A DNA stretch of 64,000 bases from Candidatus Eiseniibacteriota bacterium (lineage in GTDB: Bacteria; Eisenbacteria; RBG-16-71-46; CAIMUX01): contig JACKCR010000002.1 in NCBI GenBank assembly GCA_020633975.1, positions 248,001-312,000 on the forward strand, given 5' to 3'. The position numbers and the translations under genes were made by a program. Below, one piece after another: positions 58,826-64,000 of this stretch. The notes beneath the pieces are model-generated. The model was not told the origin of the DNA and searched no databases. It saw only the letters and a list, made by a program, of their open reading frames with translations. Position 1 is the first letter of the stretch; each line of letters starts with the position of its first letter.

Positions 58826-59943
58826 CGGGCGGCTCCGCCGTCACGTCGTTCGAGTCGGGCGAACTCCGTCGACACGATCTCTCGCCATCGTCCTTCCGCC
58901 TCGGCTGACCGAGCATCCGGTCCCGCCGATCGTCTCCCCGATCGCCCCCCAGCATCGGGCTCTTCAGACGACGGCGTCCACGCGAGGAATCGGGCCGCCC
59001 AGTGCTCGCGTTCGGCCAGGGCCAGCCCCGCCTCCTCTCCGAGCACGAGGAGTGCCGTCGCGCGCGCGTCTGCGGTTTGGCAGGTCTCCGCGAAGACGGT
59101 CACTTGGGCGGTGGCGTGACCGGCCGGGTAGCCGGTGCGGGGGTCGATGACGTGGTGATACGGAGTGCCGCCGGACACGAACCGGTTGAGATAGGTACCG
59201 GATGTTGCGACCGCGCCGTCCGCGAGGAGGAGCGTCTCCATCCGGCCTTCCGATCCACCGTCTTCCGGCCACTCCAAGGCGACGCGCCAGTCGCCATGAG
59301 GGCCGTCTCCGTGGACCCGGACCTCGCCGCCGATCTCGACCAGGTATGACTCCGAGCCGGCAGATTCGAGCACAGCACAGATCCTGTCGACGCCGTGGCC
59401 CTTGGCGATCGCCGATAGGTCGAGGCCGATGGCGTCGTCGGTTCGCCGGAGCGCGGGCGGGTCGGCCTGGACTTCGATCCGGTTCCATCCGACGCGGGAC
59501 ATGGCTGCGCGGACCTCACTGCTATCGGGTGCCGTCGTTCGGCGTCCATCGCGCCCGAAGCCCCAGAGCCGGACGAGAGGGGAGACCGTCGGGTCGAAGG
59601 CTCCGTCCGTGATCCTGGCGACCTCGAGGGCTTCTGCGACGACGTCGCGGGTCTCGGGAGAAACCTCGAACCAGGAGCCGGCGGGGGCTTCCTCGAACCG
59701 CCTGATCTCGGAGTCCTCGAGGTAGCTGGACATCTGCTCGTTGACCTGGACGAGTTCGCGGTCGATCTCCTGCCGAAGCCGGTCGCCCGCCGACGCCCGG
59801 CCAGACCAGGACCAGGTCACGTGGTAGGTCGTCCCCATGGTGTCTCCGGAGTGGGTCTCCCAGTGGGGCCTCGGCCAGAGGACGAGAGCCAAGACGGCGA
59901 TCCCGATCCCGAGCGCGAGGAGCGTCGCCTGTCTCGATCCCAT
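58822..59943 (-). CDS. apbE: FAD:protein FMN transferase ApbE
   Basis: This 373-aa exported protein has an N-terminal membrane/signal segment (ATLLALGIGIAVLALVLWP). It carries the ApbE motifs: GDTMGTTYHVTW, VNEQMSSYLEDSEIRRFE, FDPTVSPLVRLWGFG, the FAD/Mg region LDLSAIAKGHGVDRI, YLVEIGGEVRVHG, GTYLNRFVSGGTPYHHVIDPRTGYPAGH and the catalytic TADARATALLVLG. It transfers FMN from FAD to threonine in periplasmic flavoproteins. RnfG and RnfD in this window carry the acceptor motifs and are the obvious targets. The ATG at 59943 has AGGGAGA upstream. It is oriented against the Rnf operon with its own transcript, together with the hypothetical gene downstream. Confidence 0.93.
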   Translation of the reverse strand: MGSRQATLLALGIGIAVLALVLWPRPHWETHSGDTMGTTYHVTWSWSGRASAGDRLRQEIDRELVQVNEQMSSYLEDSEIRRFEEAPAGSWFEVSPETRDVVAEALEVARITDGAFDPTVSPLVRLWGFGRDGRRTTAPDSSEVRAAMSRVGWNRIEVQADPPALRRTDDAIGLDLSAIAKGHGVDRICAVLESAGSESYLVEIGGEVRVHGDGPHGDWRVALEWPEDGGSEGRMETLLLADGAVATSGTYLNRFVSGGTPYHHVIDPRTGYPAGHATAQVTVFAETCQTADARATALLVLGEEAGLALAEREHWAARFLAWTPSSEEPDAGGRSGRRSAGPDARSAEAEGRWREIVSTEFARLERRDGGAAR

Positions 59944-60258
59944 CGGTCTCCCTGATACCTGTGCGACCCGCGTGGCTCGCGAGCAACCCGTGCGAACGAT
60001 CGTCTGCGGACGAGGAACCGGAGCATCGTACGCAAGCGGTGGCCGTACGGCAAACGCCCGCGCCACAGGGTCCCACGGGGCGCGCCACTTGACCGTGCCG
60101 TGCCAAGTGCATATAGTGCCGCCGTACCGGGGTGGTAGAACGTCGATTCGGGGTGGTGGCCCGATCGCGGGGATGGGGAATCGGGTGGCCCACCTACGGG
60201 ACCTCTCTGAACTACTCCGATGCCTTACCTCCCTCCGTCATCACCTTTGGAGAGCTGC
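59944..60258. other. Divergent intergenic region between apbE and the lipoprotein gene
   Basis: This 315-base gap carries a good sigma-70-type promoter toward the right (60089-60117, listed separately), leaving a leader of about 135 nt. I see no gene in it; short open frames run through from the apbE antisense strand and lack ribosome-binding sites. No clear apbE promoter was found. Confidence 0.55.
60089..60117 (+). promoter_or_regulatory. Sigma-70-type promoter
   Basis: TTGACC (60089-60094) and TATAGT (60112-60117) are separated by exactly 17 bases, 5/6 matches in each box. This is the best conventional promoter in the window and should drive the lipoprotein and PorV-like barrel genes, starting near 60124. 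Confidence 0.75.
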
Positions 60259-60738
60259 ATGTACCGTGCGTCTTGGCTCCGCGTTGGAGTTTCGTCTGCG
60301 CTTTTGCTCACTCTCGTTCTGACCGGTTGCGCGAAGCGGGTTCCGGTCGAGGACGGGGCGTTCGAGGCCCAGGAGAAGGTGGTCCTCACCCTCTCGAACG
60401 ATCGCTCTCTCGAAGGGCGGATCGATACTGGATCTGCCGTCGTCTACACGGATCAGGGTTCGGTCTACCACGCCACGATCCAGTCCGTGAACGAGAAGAC
60501 CATCACTTTGGAGGACGCCGTCCTCGAGCGAACGGCCGGGTCAGTCGAGGAAGCCGCGCTCCGTCTCGCAGATGCGCGCCGCGAAGTCGCGGATACCGTG
60601 CCCCAGATCACTCTCATCCGAGACGAGATCCAAGGCGTCGAACGGGTCGGCTTCGACGGACCGCGCACGCTGCGCAACGTCACCTACTGGACCCTCACGA
60701 GTACCATCGTCAGCCTGCTCCTCGGCGAGCGGTCCTGA
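60259..60738 (+). CDS. Predicted lipoprotein upstream of PorV-like barrel
   Basis: This 159-aa protein has a lipoprotein signal ending in LTGC (SSALLLTLVLTGC). The mature part begins with a small beta domain (EAQEKVVLTLSNDRSLEGRIDTGSAVVYTDQGSVYHATIQSVNEKTITLEDA), like an Sm/SH3-type barrel found in 'processing of substrate' lipoproteins. It ends with a hydrophobic C-terminal segment (TYWTLTSTIVSLLLG). GGAGAG precedes the ATG at 60259. It is separated from the barrel gene by 17 nt, so the two are one transcription unit. I cannot name the family. Confidence 0.75.
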   Translation: MYRASWLRVGVSSALLLTLVLTGCAKRVPVEDGAFEAQEKVVLTLSNDRSLEGRIDTGSAVVYTDQGSVYHATIQSVNEKTITLEDAVLERTAGSVEEAALRLADARREVADTVPQITLIRDEIQGVERVGFDGPRTLRNVTYWTLTSTIVSLLLGERS

Positions 60739-60755
60739 GCGCGGAGGAGGTGACC

Positions 60756-62528
60756 ATGTTCCACACACGTAGCATTCTCCTGTCCGGCGTCTTCGGCGCC
60801 ATCGCGCTCGCCACCGTGGTCTCGGACGGACACGCGCAGTTCCCCACCGTCAACGTCGACATCGGCCGGTTCGGGCTCGAGACGATCGCGATCTTGTCGC
60901 CGTCTCTTCTCTACCGCCCGCTCGACATGGGCGTGGTGCGGCCCGACGCCCGGGCTCTCGGCATGGGTGGCGCGTACCTCGCCATGGCCAACGACCCGCT
61001 CGGCATCGGTTGGAACCCGGCCGCAGTGAACGGCGTCGACTCGTTTGCACTCTCGGTAGACGCCATGGGCATGAGTTCCGGATCGACGACGACCGGCTTC
61101 CCGACCAGCATCACTCCGCCTGGTCAGTCCGAACTGTTCGTCACTTCGTACAGCAACTCGCTCAAGTCGTCGCTCCGCTACGGAACGGTTGCGTTTGCGC
61201 TTCCGGTTTGGCAGAGCGGGGAACGTCGCGTCGGTGCCGGCTTCTCCTGGCGCCGGTTCGCTCAGGTCGGGCGTCCCGAGGAGACCGTCCTCACGCTCGT
61301 CGAGGATCGACTCGGTGCGGCAGAAGTCGCGATCGCGACGGACCAGAAGGAGAAGGGAGCTGTCGAGGCGTACGGGCCGACCATCGGCGTGCGGCTCTTC
61401 TCCGGGCTCGACATCGGAGCCACGGCGAACTTCCTCACCGGCCGTAACCGGGTGAACCAGACGCTCGAACAGGACACGGGTGGTCAGGGGCTCTCCGACC
61501 TCGGCTTCGAACGCTTCACGCAGAAGTACTCCGGGTTCTCGATGGACCTCGGAGCGACGCTCTCCCTGGGGGAGCGGGCCCGTCTCGCCATGCGCTTCAC
61601 GCCCGAGTACGATCTCGAGGTCACCGGCGGAACCTGGCAGAACCAGACCGTCGACATCGCGAGCTTCGTCTTCATCAACCGGACCGGCGTTCTCTCCGGC
61701 TACGACCAGACAGTGCCCGCGTTCCTCTCTCTCGGTGTTGCGCTGAAGCCGGCCAGTCGACTCTGGCTGACGGCGGACTACACGAGCCAGAAGCTGTCGG
61801 AGACCTCGCTGACCTACACTGGTCCCCAGGCGTACGACCCCTTCGGCCAAGAGCTCGTCGCGGCTTCGGTCGGGAGCGAGTCGTTCGACGTCGCCTTCGG
61901 AAGCTCGCCTCTCGTCGTCGATCCCGCGCTGCCCGCTGCGGATCTCGAGCAGGTGTCCTTCGGCGCGGAGTACGTGCTCTATCGGAACGGCGATACCGAG
62001 CTTCCGATCCGGTTCGGGTTCCGGTCGACGGACCTTCCCTACAGGCAGGTCGATCCGGAGGACTACTCCTACCGCTACCTCCACGAAGAGGTCATGGACT
62101 TCCTCGGCATCACCTACGAGGAAATGCTCCAGATGTACGACCCGGCCTGGGACGGGACAGGGAACCGGAAGCGGCCCAAGTACACGACCCTCGGCCTTCG
62201 CTACAACGGCTCGCATGGCGAGCAGCCGACCGGCACGGGTGTCTCCTTCGGTGCTTCTTTCCGCACTGGCGTCGTCAGCTACGACCTCGGAATCGACTGG
62301 TTCTCGTATACCGATACGCGGTTCGCGTTCGGGACTCCGTGGAACCCGATCTTCAATCCGAATCCGTACGAAGGCGACACGGTCCAGTCGGTCACCATCC
62401 GCGACGACGACGGCTCCCACGAGGAAGAACTCCCGGCACCGGTTCGTCACCCGTCCGTGCTCGACGTGGATCGCAGCGTGACGACGTTCCGTCTCTCCGC
62501 GACCTACGCCTTCCCGGGTCTCTTCTAG
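60756..62528 (+). CDS. PorV/FadL-like outer-membrane beta-barrel protein
   Basis: This 590-aa protein has a signal peptide (SILLSGVFGAIALATVVSDGHAQ). The motif VRPDARALGMGGAYLAMANDPLGIGWNPAAV is the hallmark of the OmpP1/FadL and PorV (type IX secretion) families. A long series of beta strands follows, ending TTFRLSATYAFPGLF with a C-terminal Phe. GAGGAGG lies six bases before the ATG. In Bacteroidota PorV is the shuttle barrel of type IX secretion; that role is attractive here because sorting-domain proteins occur in the window, but FadL-like transport is equally possible. It is followed by a strong hairpin terminator. Confidence 0.83.
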   Translation: MFHTRSILLSGVFGAIALATVVSDGHAQFPTVNVDIGRFGLETIAILSPSLLYRPLDMGVVRPDARALGMGGAYLAMANDPLGIGWNPAAVNGVDSFALSVDAMGMSSGSTTTGFPTSITPPGQSELFVTSYSNSLKSSLRYGTVAFALPVWQSGERRVGAGFSWRRFAQVGRPEETVLTLVEDRLGAAEVAIATDQKEKGAVEAYGPTIGVRLFSGLDIGATANFLTGRNRVNQTLEQDTGGQGLSDLGFERFTQKYSGFSMDLGATLSLGERARLAMRFTPEYDLEVTGGTWQNQTVDIASFVFINRTGVLSGYDQTVPAFLSLGVALKPASRLWLTADYTSQKLSETSLTYTGPQAYDPFGQELVAASVGSESFDVAFGSSPLVVDPALPAADLEQVSFGAEYVLYRNGDTELPIRFGFRSTDLPYRQVDPEDYSYRYLHEEVMDFLGITYEEMLQMYDPAWDGTGNRKRPKYTTLGLRYNGSHGEQPTGTGVSFGASFRTGVVSYDLGIDWFSYTDTRFAFGTPWNPIFNPNPYEGDTVQSVTIRDDDGSHEEELPAPVRHPSVLDVDRSVTTFRLSATYAFPGLF

Positions 62529-62589
62529 ACGACCCGGACGGAACGATCAGCGATGAGCGCCCTCTCCCGGGCGCTTCAGAGCGAAGACT

Positions 62590-62631
62590 AGAGTGCCCGG
62601 CGGCCGCGACGAGCGGAACGCCGGGCACTCT
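62590..62631 (+). terminator. Strong hairpin terminator after the PorV-like gene
   Basis: AGAGTGCCCGGCG (62590-62602) and CGCCGGGCACTCT (62619-62631) form a perfect 13-bp stem with a 16-nt loop, followed by GTTTCGG. It starts 62 nt after the stop codon. Confidence 0.75.
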
Positions 62632-62959
62632 GTTTCGGTCGCCGCATGCAGGCCCCCGTTCGAGTCCTCCGATCCTCCAATCCTGGAATCCGTCGGGTCG
62701 AACGATCGTCAGTCCTTTCGGCGCTCGCTCTTCGAAACCTTCGCTACAGCCACACGCGTCGAGGTGGTGGTACCGCCGGTGCCACACGTATCTCGCTGTT
62801 GCATGGCTAGTTGCGCGGAGCGCCAGGAAAGCAGTGGTACCAGTGCGTCGGCAGTCTGTGGGGATTGGTAACCGCGGGGTCCAGTGGGTCTTTTCTGGGC
62901 GACGGCACAAGTGTCAGTACAGCAGTGTCTTACGTTTCTCGTTGAGTGGCGGTCGTGTT

Positions 62960-62975
62960 TGGCACGCCGAATGCA
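62960..62975 (+). promoter_or_regulatory. Sigma-54 (RpoN)-type -24/-12 promoter
   Basis: TGGCACGCCGAATGCA matches the consensus TGGCACG-N4-TTGCW at every fixed base but one. The invariant GG (62961-62962) and GC (62973-62974) are exactly ten bases apart. Transcription would begin near 62986, two bases before the closing stem of the structured RNA. A sigma-70 -10-like TATAGC at 62977 lacks a -35. Confidence 0.65.
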
Positions 62976-62985
62976 ATATAGCAAG

Positions 62986-63263
62986 TAGGTCAAGAAGCCC
63001 CGGTTGGGGCGGGTCTGAAAACCCAACCCCGGCAGAGAGGCAATCTGGAAGCGGTGGAGGCCGATCGGAAGGATTGCTATCCGCCCCGACAGGGCTTCTT
63101 GACCGCCAGTCTGCGGGCTGCGAGTCATCAGCTGAGACGAGTATCGAAGCTCCCCAATCCTTCCGGGTCCGGTGAGTTTCGATCCCCGGAACTGGGATGA
63201 GCGGCCCCACCTCTAGAGACGGTCCGGTATCGCGAGTGAGCGATCCGGGCCGTCTCGCTTTTT
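62986..63263 (+). ncRNA. Candidate structured non-coding RNA / leader with possible structural switch
   Basis: A perfect 13-bp stem P1 (62988-63000 with 63092-63104) encloses two hairpins. P2 pairs GGTTGGG (63002-63008) with CCCAACC (63022-63028). P3 pairs GCAATC (63040-63045) with GATTGC (63072-63077). Downstream, 63143-63151 pairs with 63175-63183, and its loop contains CAATCCTTCCG (63155-63165), which is perfectly complementary to 63066-63076 inside P3. The transcript would then end at the intrinsic terminator 63216-63263, 52 bases before the next start codon. I could not match it to tmRNA, 6S, SRP, RNase P or known riboswitch consensus sequences. It may be an sRNA or a cis-acting attenuator; 5' and 3' ends are inferred. 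Confidence 0.5.
63216..63263 (+). terminator. Rho-independent terminator after the structured RNA
   Basis: GAGACGGTCCGG…TCGC pairs with GCGA…CCGGGCCGTCTC (about 17 bp, one G-T pair, one bulge) and is followed by GC and five T. It lies upstream of the start codon at 63316, so it either ends the RNA or attenuates the gene. Confidence 0.85.
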
Positions 63264-63315
63264 GGGGGTAGCATGATTCGCGAATCCGAGTAGTTTCCAA
63301 CGGCGGAGGCGGAAC

Positions 63316-63678
63316 ATGGACGGTACCCCCAGCCAATCGAGTTCGAAGCCGAGCCCAGCAAACCGCCAAGCGGCGGCCGCGGCGTACTTCCTCGTCGCCA
63401 TCTCCGGGTTCCTGGTGCTCGCTTGGAAGCGGGACTCGAGTTTCGTGCGGTTTCACGCCCTCCAGTCCATCGTGGCGACGCTCGCCTTTCTCGGACTGGG
63501 GCTCCTGCTGAAGCTACTCGCCTACTTCCCGATCATCGGGTTCCTCTACGGGTACCTCTTCCAGGTCTATCTAGTGGGCCTCTTCGTCCTCTGGCTCTTC
63601 GTCATGGTCCGGGCCTACCGCGGCGATCGGTATCGGATCCCCTACGTCGGGACGATCGTGGAGCGCCAGATCTCCTAG
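63316..63678 (+). CDS. Small membrane protein, DUF4870/Tic20-like
   Basis: This 120-aa protein has a hydrophilic Ser/Pro-rich N-terminus and then three to four hydrophobic segments: AAAYFLVAISGFLVLAW, FVRFHALQSIVATLAFLGLGLLLKLLAYFPIIGFLYGYLFQVYLVGLFVLWLFVMV. The F-V-R-F-H-A-L-Q-S motif is diagnostic of the small DUF4870/Tic20-like family, whose function in bacteria is unknown. A GGAGGCGGA site precedes the ATG. It is preceded by the structured RNA and terminator, which may regulate it. Its stop lies one base from the stop of the convergent partial gene. Confidence 0.83.
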   Translation: MDGTPSQSSSKPSPANRQAAAAAYFLVAISGFLVLAWKRDSSFVRFHALQSIVATLAFLGLGLLLKLLAYFPIIGFLYGYLFQVYLVGLFVLWLFVMVRAYRGDRYRIPYVGTIVERQIS

Positions 63679-63679
63679 T

Positions 63680-64000
63680 TCAGCGGATGACGACCAGACG
63701 TTGCGACGCGCGATCGCCAGCCGTGGTCCGCAGCTTCAGCCAGTAGACTCCGCTCGGAAGTGGCGCAGCGCCCACGGGCCGTTCCACCGTGTGCCGGCCC
63801 GCCGCGGCGGGTCCATCCCAGAGCGTCTCTACTCTCCGCCCAGAAGGGCCCACGAGTTCGATGACGACGTCCGCCTCTACCGGTACCTGGAACCACGAAG
63901 AGAACTGTGCGCCACTCGGATTGGGCCACGGCGCTCCGAGTTCCAGCTTCGTTGGTGCGCCGCCCTCGATCTCGCCGAGGTCGATCCGTTCCGTTGCTCC
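63680..64000 (-). CDS. C-terminal part of a secreted protein with FlgD-like sorting domain (5' end beyond window)
   Basis: Read from the right edge on the reverse strand, 106 codons stay open to a TGA at 63682-63680. They encode ERIDLGEIEGGAPTKLELG, then PWPNPSGAQFSSWFQVPVEADVVIELVGP, SGRRVETLWDG, and LPSGVYWLKLRTTAGDRASQRLVVIR at the end. This is the same FlgD-like/type IX sorting-domain pattern (N-P-S … V-x-I-E-L-x-x-x-x-G-R-R-V … L-P-S-G-x-Y-W-x-x-L) as at the ends of the two subtilases. The passenger domain lies outside the window, so its activity is unknown. No start codon is expected here. Confidence 0.85.
   Translation of the reverse strand, partial: GATERIDLGEIEGGAPTKLELGAPWPNPSGAQFSSWFQVPVEADVVIELVGPSGRRVETLWDGPAAAGRHTVERPVGAAPLPSGVYWLKLRTTAGDRASQRLVVIR

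Larger units (their letters stand above)
62529..63315. other. 787-base region without a protein gene; holds terminator, sigma-54 promoter and structured RNA
   Basis: After the barrel gene come a 13-bp hairpin (62590-62631), about 300 bases with no feature I can name (62632-62955), the sigma-54-type promoter (62960-62975), a structured RNA (from about 62986) and its terminator (63216-63263). The last 50 bases form the leader of the small membrane-protein gene. Open frames in the unassigned part lack ribosome-binding sites and protein-like composition. Confidence 0.6.

Noticed and set aside
60684-62450. Reverse-strand open frame of 588 codons opposite the PorV-like gene
   Set aside because: The forward frame has a signal peptide, family motif and ribosome-binding site; the reverse one has none.
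62650-62690. GTTCGAGTCC resembling a tRNA T-arm
   Set aside because: The upstream 60 bases belong to the terminator hairpin, and no D- or anticodon arm can be formed.
62977-62982. TATAGC as a sigma-70 -10 box for the structured RNA
   Set aside because: No acceptable -35 lies 16-18 bases upstream (CGTGTT), whereas the -24/-12 element at 62960-62975 is nearly perfect. It remains a fallback.
62986-63263. Identity as tmRNA, 6S RNA, SRP RNA, RNase P RNA or a known riboswitch
   Set aside because: The tmRNA tag and CCA end, the SRP GGAA-loop consensus, the RNase P conserved blocks, and the core motifs of FMN, glycine, cobalamin, TPP and c-di-GMP riboswitches were looked for by eye and not found. 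A covariance-model search was not possible.

Overview
The window is a G+C-rich, densely packed bacterial chromosome segment. No phage, IS element, CRISPR array, tRNA or rRNA was recognised. Three proteins end in a FlgD-like/type IX-secretion-like C-terminal sorting domain: two subtilases at 10440-15750 and a partial gene at the right edge. There is also a PorV/FadL-like barrel (60756-62528), an 'AsnB-like' family otherwise familiar from Bacteroidota (33582-34856), and DUF4159/DUF4175 proteins. This combination points to a Gram-negative member of the wider FCB superphylum or a neighbouring lineage (Eisenbacteria, Krumholzibacteriota, Latescibacterota or Gemmatimonadota-like). That placement is inference, not proof.

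Layout. 1-7 kb is a forward housekeeping run with many 4-nt start/stop overlaps: parvulin foldase, S4 RNA-binding protein, ftsE, ftsX, EnvC-like LytM protein, holB, tatD, rsmA. 7-10 kb is on the reverse strand and carries family-B DNA polymerase II and a small STAS-like protein. 10.4-15.8 kb holds two paralogous secreted S8 proteases, closed by a strong hairpin terminator. 15.9-20 kb is a reverse pair: a phosphodiesterase-EEP nuclease fusion and a polysaccharide flippase. 20.3-23.9 kb encodes an outer-membrane barrel and two lipoproteins, then a Rho-independent terminator and secDF. 27-35 kb is a DUF4159, DUF4175, TPR and AsnB-like envelope cluster. 35-39 kb has a zinc-ribbon protein, a HAD hydrolase, the bifunctional NAD(P)H-hydrate repair enzyme and a class II aldolase.

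39.0-54.5 kb is the most notable region. It holds a hemerythrin-like protein, 2-oxoacid:ferredoxin oxidoreductase korAB, a very large ferredoxin-tailed protein (854 aa, here FdA), rnfB, a second very large two-cluster protein (1366 aa, here FdB), and rnfCDGEA. Most junctions overlap or are only a few bases apart. FdA and FdB look like broken-up, TPP-motif-less relatives of pyruvate:ferredoxin oxidoreductase. I infer that they channel electrons from KorAB (which has no ferredoxin subunit of its own here) into Rnf. The Rnf flavins would need ApbE, which is encoded nearby on the other strand at 58822-59943.

54.7-58.2 kb is a HEAT-repeat/HD-GYP gene pair. 60-62.5 kb is a lipoprotein plus PorV-like barrel under a good sigma-70-type promoter. 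Beyond a hairpin terminator, a 787-base stretch without a gene (62529-63315) contains an almost perfect sigma-54 promoter. It sits a dozen bases upstream of a strongly structured RNA that ends in an intrinsic terminator ahead of a small membrane-protein gene. This is a candidate undescribed sRNA or riboswitch-like element.
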